Assembly: GCF_028009165.1 (NCBI RefSeq)
Contig: NC_079246.1
Location: 2,294,001 to 2,358,000, forward strand
Direction of reading: 5' to 3'
Source of the DNA: Akanthomyces muscarius
Taxonomy: Eukaryota; Ascomycota; Sordariomycetes; Hypocreales; Cordycipitaceae
DNA: 64,000 nt
Both the position numbers and the translations under genes were made by a program. Shown here piece by piece: positions 32,901 through 42,348 of this stretch (position 1 is its first letter; each line of letters starts with the position of its first letter). The notes beneath the pieces were generated by a model that saw only the letters and a list, made by a program, of their open reading frames with translations, did not search any database and was not told the origin of the DNA.

Positions 32901-35335
32901 CCCTGAGCGTTGCACAAAGAGCATCTACTCAACGCAAGCCATGGCACTTAGCCTTTGCATCTTCTGCCGTGGCTAATGTCCAAGTGCGAGGCGATGGCCT
33001 GCGCGACAAGCAGCCACCTCGTCGTCCTCCCAAACGTGCAAGGCTCGCGTCAGTTCCAGCTTAATGCGATCGAGAAAATCCTGCTGCCTATTCTCGAGGT
33101 CAATATCATCCCCAAGGTCTGGTGAGAGGCCCTTCCAGAACGGCAAATGCCGTTTGACGTGGTGCCACGGCAGTTTCGTAGTTTGCGCCACAACTTCGGA
33201 TACGCGGCCAAGACGCTCTACATTAACTAGCGCCTATGGATCATTAAGGACAAAAAGAAGCTCGCGGCACTTGGCTGGCTGACTGCGGAGCGGCCAGTGC
33301 GCGCTCCACGTATTCTAGGCTGCCGTATTCTCTATACATTGACTGGAGCAGAAATCTCAAATATACCCCAGTGCGTGCCTTTTGATCATAAAACCACTTT
33401 GTTTGCAAGCCACAGTCATGCCTGGCCGTTCTATGTGGCGCATGTGCAGCTCTGGCGGCGTGGTTCCAACTTCAACTACCGGTGTGCCGTCCTGCCGGTC
33501 GGTGTAAGCCCATCGTGGTCGATGCGTGGTGTGAACTTTTTCAGCTGCCATCAAATCTCCCCGTAGCTGGATGCTGGGACCGCTCGGCACGACTACGCTG
33601 GGCTCCCATAATCAGGCGATGGCCACCGGATTGACGAGACAGCGTCAAGTCCAAAGCTCGAGGCGCCCATTTGGCCAAGTGGACAAGCTATGGATGTTTC
33701 AAACAGAAAGTACGACAGACACATTCACAATTATATACATGGATATGACTGGTGGGGTAATCATCTCAGCCGTTTTATAGACGTTGCATTATGTGGACTG
33801 AGTTGACCAGTCTGGCAAAGACCAGCTGAGGCTCCCTGCTGACACCATCCTTTCACCATTTCGTACCGCGCAGGTAAGGCTAGCGATGGTTTGAACTCAG
33901 AATTATTCTTCAGGGGAGCTATACGCTATATAATCCTGATCCAGAATTCATTGCTAAGATGATGTGCTTTTGCGGACGAGAGCCTCTGTGTGGGTGACAA
34001 GAACGGAGGGGACTATTATCGAGCAAGAGACAGTATTCCACTCGGTGGCAAATTCATCTTGCCTTGTTGAATCTGTAGCAACGGTTTATCTTTATATTCT
34101 CGATCTTTACATCTGCCCTGTGGTTAATCACTGGCTAAATGAAGCTGAAAATGAAAGTTTCACACCACGAGCGGCGAAGCCGCCAAGTCATCGGCAAGTC
34201 GAGCTGAAGCAAAACCGAAAGTGCTGGGCCGCAAAATGTGAGGCTGCAAAATAAAGACTGCCTATTCTCAGTAAAATAAAATGAAATTTTCAGCAGAAAA
34301 GGCGAAGCTAACTGCTCACTAGCTATCATTGCCCGTCACTACATAGCCAAAAAGCCCATAGTCGCCGAACTCAAGACTCGAGAATAGCCTCGCTCTCATG
34401 CCTGCCCGACAAAGCAGCAAATACATCAACAAATCGTAAATCGCAATCAGCGCTCTCTATTCAGCGTTGCCATTCTAGTCTAGTCTCTCGAATCGTTCTT
34501 CAGCACAACATCGCCTCACGGTCAGAGGGTTCACCGCTTCCAGCTTTGCATCTTCCGCGTCACACACACGCGCGCACGTCGGATACTCACCGACTGCCTG
34601 AGTTACCCAGACCCAGCTCGATCTCCTCAAGACTTCTTTGATAGGTGCAGTATCTACAGGGGGCGAAGCGGGAAGTCGCCCACGGACCAAGGCACCATCT
34701 ATAGACTCCCGATAAAGGTGGGCGGCGCCTGAACATAGAATCCCGTCTTTTCGCGGAGTCGAACGATGTAGCAAACAACTCTTAGTGCGGGTGGTGTCTT
34801 CCTAATACACTCTGTGCAGTGCAGCGGAGGAGCAAGGGGGCAGCAAAAATAACGCCGATAGTTATCAACTACTGTAGAGAGAGATAAAAAACGGGAAATA
34901 GTGAAAAATAGTAAAAAAGAATAAATATTAGGAATATTAGAGAAATAATAAGAGTAAGTGGTGATTAGTTAGATCTGACCGCTACGAGATGCTCCTCGAT
35001 TGACCAGCAACCTCGTCAAGACGTCTCTGTGGCAAAACTTTGCACCAATTCTGATTCATGAATTCTCAAATCACCATCATCATCAGCCCCTCGGCCCGAT
35101 CAGGCATCATGGCTCTGAATCACGAACCCGGCACTGGAAGGACATAAAAAGACAACTTTTTTTTTTGGCAATGCGAAACATTTTCTCCTTGCACCACCCG
35201 TTTCTTGCAAGCATCTTGTGCATTACAATATCTCGCGCTCGTGGTAGTATTGTACGCTTATATCCTTTGCCGCTTTTGCTTGCTTCGTTGCTTGCTCCTA
35301 ACGCTTGTGAAGCAGGTCTGTGTTGCCCTCTCTTG
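29982..35335. other. Gene-poor region of 5.3 kb
   Basis: The first few hundred bases are the promoter and 5' UTR of the MFS gene. Beyond about 31 kb I see no supported gene. Frames at 32519-33064 (+), 32540-32851 (-) and 32973-33191 (-) overlap on opposite strands and have no recognisable domain. The last looks coding-like (DIDLENRQQDFLDRIKLEL) but is short and preceded by stops, so it could be a relic. 34860-34960 is very AT-rich. Confidence 0.45.
31202..31223 (+). repeat. (AC)11 microsatellite
   Basis: Eleven perfect AC dinucleotides, a candidate polymorphic marker. Confidence 0.9.
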
Positions 35336-36179
35336 ATGCCGGTCCGAGAACACATTCAGATCCAGACCAAAGCTTTTGCACCCGGCGTCCTACCGCTGTC
35401 CGCACGCACCTTTCGCATCGTCTCGTGCCTCCGTGTCGTCACGGGGCGCGGCGTTCCACTGTGGTTCTTCTGTCGCATCACGGCAGCCTTTTACAACGAC
35501 CGCGGCCAGCCCGTCTGGAGCCGACGCGTGCTGCTCTACAAGATCGTTCCTCGGAGCCACCATCGCCGCGCTCCTGGGCCACGTCAAGGTACATCTTTGT
35601 TTTTCTGTTCCCGGCTTGGGACGTGCATGAGCTGTGCTTGATGCTGACAGAGAGCACAGAGACTGTCGGTTACACGGGAGAAGAACAGCCCCAGCGCTTC
35701 CCGCTGTTCGACCTGGATCGCACACAAGACGACGACGCTGCTTCTTCAACATCCGCTGAAAGTCAAGGTATGCTTCCTCGCTACTACGCAACCAAGTGCA
35801 AGAATCGCCACTGACACGATACACAGGAATCATCACGTACACACAAGAGGAGTACCATCGTCGCCTCTTACACCGCCGTCAGGATCACACGCCTGTTGCA
35901 CAGTACCACCACCAGCATCGCCCTGTTCCATATCAATCACACCAACCGGCGCTCCCGCCGTATCAGGCAAACTTCCAGCATCAGATTCACCCGTACCACC
36001 GCCCAATCCCCCATCACCAACCCTATTTAACCCAAGGCCGCACCATCTTCCCCCCCAGCACCTTCGGCCCCAACCAGCATCCCCTTCAGATCAGCTGCCC
36101 CCCCAGCTCCCCCGGTCACTGGTATACGTCCTTTAGCCCGCAAGAACGTCGCTGGGTCAACACCTGGCAGCCTCACTGA
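35336..36179 (+). CDS. Probable three-exon His/Gln/Pro-rich protein of unknown function
   Basis: The model joins 35336-35588, 35651-35767 and 35827-36179 (introns 62 and 59 bp, donors GTACAT and GTATGC, acceptors GACAG and CACAG) into 240 aa. The frame closes across both junctions, which have the typical intron size of this window. The middle exon is acidic (STETVGYTGEEQPQRFPLFD). The last exon is strikingly rich in His, Gln, Pro and Tyr (VAQYHHQHRPVPYQSHQP), a disordered, prion-like composition, and ends in ERRWVNTWQPH. The first exon is the least certain: an alternative frame runs unspliced through the first intron, and the true ATG may lie upstream. It lies 54 bp ahead of the ATG of the next gene in the same direction, which is unusually tight for a fungus. 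One alternative is that this is the long leader of that gene. Confidence 0.4.
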
Positions 36180-36233
36180 CTCCCGCACCACCCTCTCCTC
36201 GTCCGCACATACTCTCGCACTCAGCCATCAAAG

Positions 36234-37004
36234 ATGTCTGGAGGCTGGAACCCCGTCACGGGCCGCGACAACCACGGCGGGCGCCCCAACTTTGCACCGC
36301 AGGGTGGCGGTCCGATGCCCAGCCAGGGCCAGGCCTACATCCCGCACGCCGGCGGTCCAGGCTACAACTTCGGTATGCTCCCCCAGTACGCAGGCTACCC
36401 CAGCATGGCGGCTTACGGCGGTGGCTACATGGCAGCAGCAGCCCCTCCCGTCGGCGCCTTTTACCCGCAGCCGCACCAGCAGCCGATGCCCTCGGCGGGC
36501 TTCTACGCGCCGCCGCAGACCTTTTCCCACCAGCCCAACGGCGCGGGCAACGCGCTCCCGCGGCAGCCGCAGCCGTACCCGGCCATCGACCCGACCATGC
36601 CGGCGGCGCAGATGACCAACAGCTCCGGCGGCGTGGGCTGCGAGCCCGGCTACAACTACTTCTTCCCCGCCGAGCACACAAAGGCCCACGTCTTCCGGTC
36701 GAGCACGCCGCCGTGGCAGCTGCCGCCCACGGCGCAGATCCCGTTCAAGGCGACGCACATTCCCTGCACGACGACCATGGCGGAGCTGCTCAGGGGCTTT
36801 GGCTGCACCAACCCCATCGCCAAGAAGAACAAGTGCTTCGAGATCATCGGCGGCGGCAGCGGCAAGTGGTACAAGGGCCTGGCGATTAGCGGTGACGACA
36901 AGGACATGATGAAGAAGACGATCAAGGAGGTCGGCTGGGACATGACCAGGACGGGCAACGCGCACGAGAAGCCGATTGTGTGCCTGTGGTTCTGCAAGGA
37001 TTAG
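36234..37004 (+). CDS. Low-complexity protein with conserved C-terminal domain, 256 aa
   Basis: An intronless gene. Residues 1-130 are Gly/Pro/Gln/Tyr/Ala-rich and disordered (QGGGPMPSQGQAYIPHAGG, FYPQPHQQPMPSAGFYAPPQ). Residues about 140-256 form a compact conserved-looking domain with alternating strands (YNYFFPAEHTKAHVF, IPCTTTMAELLRGFGCTN, CFEIIGGGSGKWYKGLAI, KPIVCLWFCKD), which could be a small alpha/beta fold. I do not recognise a named family. There is no signal peptide. The start ATG follows a pyrimidine-rich leader (TCAGCCATCAAAG). Confidence 0.8.
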   Translation: MSGGWNPVTGRDNHGGRPNFAPQGGGPMPSQGQAYIPHAGGPGYNFGMLPQYAGYPSMAAYGGGYMAAAAPPVGAFYPQPHQQPMPSAGFYAPPQTFSHQPNGAGNALPRQPQPYPAIDPTMPAAQMTNSSGGVGCEPGYNYFFPAEHTKAHVFRSSTPPWQLPPTAQIPFKATHIPCTTTMAELLRGFGCTNPIAKKNKCFEIIGGGSGKWYKGLAISGDDKDMMKKTIKEVGWDMTRTGNAHEKPIVCLWFCKD

Positions 37005-37379
37005 AAGAATATGGATGCAATTTTTTTGTTTGGTGGCAAGAGAGTTGTTTGGTGTGGACTTTGGTATTTGAACTTGTGTGGAATAGCTTGTCTATGGATG
37101 GCATTCATGTCTTGATTGTTATTTTGCTTCTTGTTTGGATTTATTGCCCAATCATGGTGTATTCGGAATCAGGACCTCAAAAAACTTGCTCCTTAGCTAG
37201 GTAGTGTACTCTACCATCATCATCATGAGTGTCCTGCTTAGATGCCGGCTGGAAGCCCACGTGTATCGACATTGTGCTTGAAAGGGAAACGAAACGAAGA
37301 TTGTAGCCATCGAATCTGCCTATGTAGTCATGTATTTATGTAGTCATGTAGCTATGTACCGCGCAATGCAAGCTGTTCA

Positions 37380-38172
37380 TTACTCATCATCGTCGCTGTC
37401 GTCGGGCACTACTCTCACCATGCCGAGCCCCATCTTCCGCGGGGACGTCTGCTGCTGCTGCTGCTTCTCAACGTCTGCTTTCTGCCGTCTTCTCGCCTCC
37501 GACACCAGACTCTTCAGATAGGCCTCGGCCTGGACAGTCGCGCTGTACGCCGCGGGGGTCCAGTTCCAGACGTTGCGGCGCTCGACGTCGGCGCCCGCCG
37601 CGAGCAGCGTCCGCAGGCACAGCAGGCTCCCGCTGCCGCATGCAAAGTGCAGCGCCGTGTTGCCCTCGGCGTCGGCGCGCTGGACCGCGTCGGCGGGCCC
37701 GCCGGGGCTGTACGTCAGGAGCAGCTGCAGGACGGTGTCGTGGCCGCCGGCGCAGGCGTCCATGACGGCGTCGCGGCCGCGGGCGTCGCGGCGCAGCACG
37801 CAGCGAGCGTCGCGCTCGCACAGCAGGTGCACGACCTCGCTGTGGCCGGCGGCCGCGGCCAGCATCAGCGCCGTCTGGTGGTTCTCGTTGAGGGCGGGTG
37901 TCGGGTCCTCGTGGCCGGCGGCGAGCAGCGCCTCGCAGGTCGCGCGGTGGCCGAGCGAGGCCGCCAGGTGCAGGCTCGAGTTGGAGAGCCCGGCGGCCGA
38001 GATGTCGGGGTTGTGGAGGAGGTGCGGGTGGGATTTGAGGATGCGCTCGACGAGCAGGGCGTCGCCGGCGTGGATGGCGCGCCGTAGGCGGATCGCGGGG
38101 TCAATCCTGGATGGGCAGCTGTCAGTTCTGCGGCAGGCAGTATCGCTGGGCAGGGGTGAAGAGAACTTACAT
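37380..38172 (-). CDS. Ankyrin-repeat protein; start codon apparently split by an intron
   Basis: Exon 2 (38106-37380) encodes about five ankyrin repeats (LSNSSLHLAASLGHRATCEALL; NHQTALMLAAAAGHSEVVHLL; GRDAVMDACAGGHDTVLQLL; GNTALHFACGSGSLLCLRTLL; VWNWTPAAYSA) and ends with a poly-Gln stretch and an acidic DDSDDDE tail. The repeat region begins IDPAIRLRRAIHAGDALLV, and my recollection is that homologues have their Met immediately before this segment. Here a consensus 64-bp intron (38170-38107, GTAAGT donor, CCAG acceptor) splits the ATG as AT|G, giving a 242-aa protein. The unspliced alternative is an open frame from 38315 (311 aa), whose extra N-terminus is Ser/Arg-rich and looks non-coding. 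Ankyrin repeats mediate protein binding; partners unknown. Confidence 0.75.
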
Positions 38173-38973
38173 CTTGGTGCGCTTATCATGTTATAATCGG
38201 CCGCGACAGAGGTGCGACTGGTGGACTTGGAGAGCCTCGCCAGCGAGGTGTAGTTGGATGGAGTGACGCGACTGGTGTGGGCGCGTGAGCCACGTTGTGG
38301 TGCCACGGTTGACATGTGGGCAATGGATCATGACGCTGTTTAAATTTGTCAAAGTATTTGTTTCTTTATCTTTTTCGAAACTATATAGACTGATAAGCCG
38401 TTGGAAGGCTCCATTTAGGTATTTTTAATATTTCATCAATTCTTTCCAACTTTTCTGTTTTCCTCATATTCATGACTAGTAATTGCTACCAGTCTCTCTA
38501 CCGTGTCCTTGCCTTTCCAACTATAATGAGCAATAATTGTTCTAAAACTCTTTGAAAAATTCAGTTGCATATGGGCAAGTCCTCCAATTCCTTGAGTATA
38601 CGCATAGCTTCAGGCTCTACCCAAACCACACGCCATGCTATAAATGTGGTAGGCCATCAATACACAGTGGCAAGGCTACGATACTCACTTAACAGCGTTT
38701 GTCTTAGTCAAGTACCAGTCTCAGGAGGCACTCACTTGCACTGACACGACAAAATTTCTAGCGATGAAGTGTTTGCACCGTCAATCGCGGCAAGTTAGTA
38801 TGTCGTCTTGGTTGTCACGCAGAATCTGCGTGCAGCTAGAGACACAGTATGATACAGTCACGCACGTGGATGTCCTGACTACAGAAGATTTCTGCATAGC
38901 CCGGATGCACGCTTACATGGCGCCCTGTCAATATCACAGAGACGGCAGTAGGGTGTAGCAGCTTCTATCTCGA

Positions 38974-39001
38974 TTTTTTTTTTTTTTTTTTTTTTTTTTT
39001 T
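38974..39001 (+). repeat. Homopolymer T28 tract
   Basis: Twenty-eight consecutive T. On the reverse strand this is a poly(A) tail-like run at the 3' end of about 180 bp of unremarkable sequence. It may be simple slippage or the tail of an old retroposed insertion; I cannot tell which. Confidence 0.8.
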
Positions 39002-39420
39002 CAAGTAAGGCGCCAGTTGACTACTAGCATCGCCAAGCGCATGTTGCGACTTCGAGCAGTCGCGTGGTCTACTCTTAGCACCGCAGCAATAAAGCACGAG
39101 GCGGCACGCTCCCACGCCTTGCTTATGATTTGAGCCCTTTGGCAAAGAAAAAAAAATACATTGCACCACGAAGAGCCTTTTCACGGCACGCAGTTTCCAG
39201 AATAATCTTTACATGCGTGCAAGTGGCGCAATGCTGGAGCAAATGATGCTGGTGATATCATTCTGTGGAGAAGACTCTGGGTCCTCCACCTACATCTCCA
39301 GATTTTTGACGCAACGGAGGGGACTCTCCGGGCGTACCTGACACTATTCTCGCCCCGAATGGTTTTATCGTGGGTACTCTAAACGTCAAGATGACGATGG
39401 TAGTAGATTTGAAGGCGAGT

Positions 39421-39428
39421 TGACGTCA
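39421..39428 (+). promoter_or_regulatory. CRE-like palindrome TGACGTCA
   Basis: A perfect 8-bp cAMP-response-element palindrome 219 bp upstream of the ATG at 39647 and 35 bp upstream of a TATAAA. In fungi bZIP factors of the ATF/CREB type (Atf1) bind this motif in stress-responsive promoters. Binding here is inference. Confidence 0.5.
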
Positions 39429-39462
39429 GTCCTAGATCTGTGAGTTTGCCATCTTTGTGGTT

Positions 39463-39468
39463 TATAAA
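39463..39468 (+). promoter_or_regulatory. TATA-like box TATAAA
   Basis: A consensus TATAAA 179 bp before the start codon at 39647 and just downstream of the CRE palindrome. It is the best core-promoter candidate in the window. Confidence 0.45.
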
Positions 39469-39646
39469 CAACCCCTTTGGACCCTTGATCACACGAGCTT
39501 CAACACACACACACATTTCATTTCACAGCTCGAAATCACACAATACAAATTTGTATGTATACCTCTTTCTGCTCTCTTAAAAACTTTCACAGCTGACATG
39601 AGCGAAAAGATAATCAACCATACAATCACAAAAACACCCACACACC

Positions 39647-39922
39647 ATGCCCGAGTCCAAGCCTGAGCAGATTGACCGCGTCAAGGCCAACCTGCCGCTC
39701 CCCGAGGACCCTCCCGGCACGTCCGACTCCAACTCGGCCGATGCGTCGACGGTGAATGTCGGCAGCGGCCGCACCGAAGCTCACCTGGGCACCGAGGACG
39801 CCTCCACGGCGGGCCTGCGCGGGCCGGACACCAAGAGGAGCGAGAATGTCGACATGTCCAACGTTGGACGGCAGGGCGTCGAGGGCTTGTCGCACCCGCC
39901 CAAGGACGCGGCCTCGAAATAA
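39647..39922 (+). CDS. Small hydrophilic Sordariomycete protein, 91 aa
   Basis: Begins MPESKPEQIDRVKANLPLPE followed by DPPGTSDSNSADASTVNVGS, a start that I recognise as shared by many short uncharacterised proteins of Sordariomycetes. It is entirely hydrophilic, Gly/Ser/Asp/Lys-rich and probably disordered, with no signal peptide or membrane helix. It ends GLSHPPKDAASK, somewhat earlier than the longer relatives I recall, so a truncated C-terminus is possible. The promoter has a CRE palindrome and TATA box, which would fit a stress-induced protein. Function unknown. A 139-bp tandem duplication lies immediately downstream. Confidence 0.85.
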   Translation: MPESKPEQIDRVKANLPLPEDPPGTSDSNSADASTVNVGSGRTEAHLGTEDASTAGLRGPDTKRSENVDMSNVGRQGVEGLSHPPKDAASK

Positions 39923-39931
39923 GATACCCTT

Positions 39932-40209
39932 GCAAAGAATTTGGCGTTGAAATGGCATTTAAAAATAATGTAAAATAGTGCATCCATATACTGCTTTCTA
40001 CAAATAAATTGCGAGATGGGATGCTCACACTTTCTCTGACCCAGCAATGGTGAATCGTAAAGTGAATGTCGCAAAGAATTTGGCGTTGAAATGGCATGAA
40101 AAAGACTGTAAAATAGTGCATCCATATACTGCTTTCCATTTAATAAACTGCAAGATGGCATGCTCACACTTTCTCTGATCCGGCAATGGTGAATTGTAAA
40201 GTGCATGTC
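39932..40209 (+). repeat. 139-bp tandem direct duplication (two copies)
   Basis: Copy 1 (39932-40070) and copy 2 (40071-40209) both start GCAAAGAATTTGGCGTTGAA and end GTGAATGTC or GTGCATGTC. They abut exactly and differ at scattered positions plus small compensating indels, roughly 85-90% identical by eye. They lie just after the stop codon of the 91-aa gene, so they duplicate its 3' UTR/terminator region. Confidence 0.85.
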
Positions 40210-40449
40210 CTTTGACACTCAACTGCTTTAGTTAATATCCTGCACGCGACTGGCTCGCCCGGCCGCCACATATCGAGACTCGATTCACTTTTCCCCCACC
40301 TTGCAAGCTCCCATACTCCACCTCCACCACCCTCAAGAAAAAGCTTCAAATCTGCGATCCAGCTTTCCTCACATCTACACCATCGCTTTTCTTTCAGCAC
40401 CCCTCAATTGACCACACCCAGCCTCTGCCCCCCCCGTCGAGGCCAGTCC

Positions 40450-41571
40450 ATGCTCCCTCTTTTCCGCCGCGCCCTCACCACCAGCACCCTCCGAACCATG
40501 GCCGAGTCGGCCCCCAAGCGTCTCAAGACCGGCGACGGCGTCCTCATCGGCACCCACAGCGGCCACTTCCACGCCGACGAGGCCCTCGCCGTGCACATGC
40601 TGCGCCAGCTGCCCGCCTACGCCGACGCCAGCCTCGTCCGCACGCGCGACCCCAAGGTGCTCGAGACGTGCCACACCGTCGTCGACGTCGGCGGCGAGTA
40701 CGACGCCGCCCGCCACCGCTACGACCACCACCAGCGCGGCTTCGCCACCACCTTTCCCGGCCGCCCGACCAAGCTCTCCTCGGCCGGCCTCGTCTTCCTG
40801 CACTTTGGCCGCGCCATCATCGCCCAGCGCCTGCAAAAGGCCTCCTCCGAGGCTTCTGCGACCGAGGACAGCGCGCAAGTGTCCCTGCTGCACGGCAAAA
40901 TCTACGAGAGCTTCGTCGAGGCCCTCGACGCCCACGACAACGGCATCTCCGTCTACGACCCCGCCGCCGTCGCCGCCGCCGGCCTCGCCAAGCGCTTCTC
41001 CGAGGGCGGCTTCGGCCTCGGCGCCATGGTCGGCCGCCTCAACCCCAGCTGGAACGAGCCGGCCGCCGCCGACGCCGATGAGGCGCAGCGCCGCGAGGAC
41101 GCGCGCTTCCTGACCGCGAGCCGGCGCATCGGCGAGGAGTTTGACCGCGAGGTCGACTACTACGCCACGGCGTGGCTGCCCGCCCGCGCCGTCGTCCAGG
41201 CCGCGTTTGAGAAGCGCGCGCAGCACGACGCCGACGGCCGCGTCCTCGTCCTCGAGGGCCAGAGCGTCCCCTGGAAGGACCACCTCTACACGCTGGAGAA
41301 GGAGGAGGGCAAGGCTTCGGTGCAGTACGTGCTGTACCAGGAGAAGCCCGAGCCCGGCGCCAAGTGGCGCATCCAGTGTGTGCCCGAGAGCAAGGACTCG
41401 TTTGTCAGCCGCAAGCCCCTGCCCGAGGCCTGGCGCGGGTTCAGAGACGCCGAGCTGGATGGCATCGCCGGCATCGAGGGCTGCGTGTTTGTGCACGCGG
41501 CGGGCTTCATTGGTGGGAACGCGACGTTTGAGGGCGCCAAGGCCATGGCCACCAAGGCGCTGGCCGCGTAA
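40450..41571 (+). CDS. MYG1: MYG1-family exonuclease
   Basis: An intronless 373-aa protein of the MYG1 (UPF0160) family, a DHH-like metal-dependent 3'-5' RNA exonuclease that in mammals works in both nucleus and mitochondrion. The diagnostic motifs are intact: GTHSGHFHADEALAVHML (residues 34-51, metal-binding His/Asp), DVGGEYDAARHRYDHHQRGF (79-98, the D-H-H centre), LSSAGLVF, and near the end WRIQCVP and GCVFVHAAGFIGG. Residues 1-16 (MLPLFRRALTTSTLRT) are basic and hydroxylated, a mitochondrial presequence. The second Met (17; ACCATGG context) begins the cytosolic/nuclear form, with a PKRLK motif soon after. Two alternative starts could therefore give dual targeting. Confidence 0.95.
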   Translation: MLPLFRRALTTSTLRTMAESAPKRLKTGDGVLIGTHSGHFHADEALAVHMLRQLPAYADASLVRTRDPKVLETCHTVVDVGGEYDAARHRYDHHQRGFATTFPGRPTKLSSAGLVFLHFGRAIIAQRLQKASSEASATEDSAQVSLLHGKIYESFVEALDAHDNGISVYDPAAVAAAGLAKRFSEGGFGLGAMVGRLNPSWNEPAAADADEAQRREDARFLTASRRIGEEFDREVDYYATAWLPARAVVQAAFEKRAQHDADGRVLVLEGQSVPWKDHLYTLEKEEGKASVQYVLYQEKPEPGAKWRIQCVPESKDSFVSRKPLPEAWRGFRDAELDGIAGIEGCVFVHAAGFIGGNATFEGAKAMATKALAA

Positions 41572-42348
41572 GGACCGGAGGATTCGCTGAGAGAGAGAAA
41601 GAAAAGGATAGGTGTTGGATTTTGATTTACAGTTTCATGGATTTGGGAAAGGAAACATGCCAGTAAATAAAGAAGCCTACAGAATGGCCCTTTTTAGCTA
41701 TGAGAAACAAGATCATTGGTCAAGTACAACTAATAAAGCATCAGACCTAGACGTCGACGAAAACAAAAAATACAGTCTTTGATCCTTCAAACGGACAACA
41801 AATCTGGCTCTTCAACAAACCGCACATTGTTCCCTTCTTGCATGCTTCTCAGAATTTTTTTCCTGAATGTTTTGCCCCGACTTCCCCTTTTTTCCCGAAA
41901 ATAAAGCCAGCCGACGATTGCCCAGTACAAGATGTGCAGTAAAAGAAGAGGCCGAGGCCCGTACATTGGACAAAAGAAATGGTGAATCAAGCGTGTTCCG
42001 CAGACAGAAACACTCGTATTGCTTGCGTGAATGGGCTACGAAAAAAGGAAGCCAAATAACGCCAACATTGTTCAATAAAAGAAATTGATAAAATAACACG
42101 TGGAGAAAAAAACGAAGGTGGGGGATTTGTCCAGAACTCGGACTAGAGGGAAAAGAAATGAGAAGAAGGCCCTGGCCGAGAAAGGGAGCATCATTCTTAT
42201 ACAACGTTCCAAGGCCCCTCTTGAGCCAAAACGTCCAAAGACGGACTTAGACAGCAAGGGCGAGGCCTAGATAGCCCCGTGCTCCTTCAGAATAAGACCG
42301 AAAATAGCAACAACAGAAAGAAGGTATTTAGAAAGAGGACATGGCCTC
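41572..42348. other. Intergenic region between convergent genes
   Basis: 3' UTRs of MYG1 (plus) and the endosulfine gene (minus). No gene is seen. Confidence 0.55.

Larger units (their letters stand above)
38173..39646. other. Intergenic region with promoter of the 91-aa protein gene
   Basis: No gene is supported. The region holds a run of 28 T (38974-39001), a perfect CRE palindrome at 39421 and a TATA-like box at 39463, both upstream of the gene starting at 39647. Confidence 0.5.

Noticed and set aside
32519..33191. Overlapping plus and minus frames with locally protein-like stretches
   Set aside because: No ATG-to-stop model with splice sites could be closed, and the strands contradict each other; possibly a relic.
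38107..38315. Unspliced N-terminal extension of the ankyrin protein from ATG 38315
   Set aside because: The extra sequence is Ser/Arg-rich without conservation features and contains a strong GTAAGT donor and CCAG acceptor, so an intron and split start are favoured.
40375..41496. 373-codon minus-strand frame rich in Val/Gly/Ala
   Set aside because: It is the antisense shadow of the MYG1 gene; MYG1 catalytic motifs are intact on plus.
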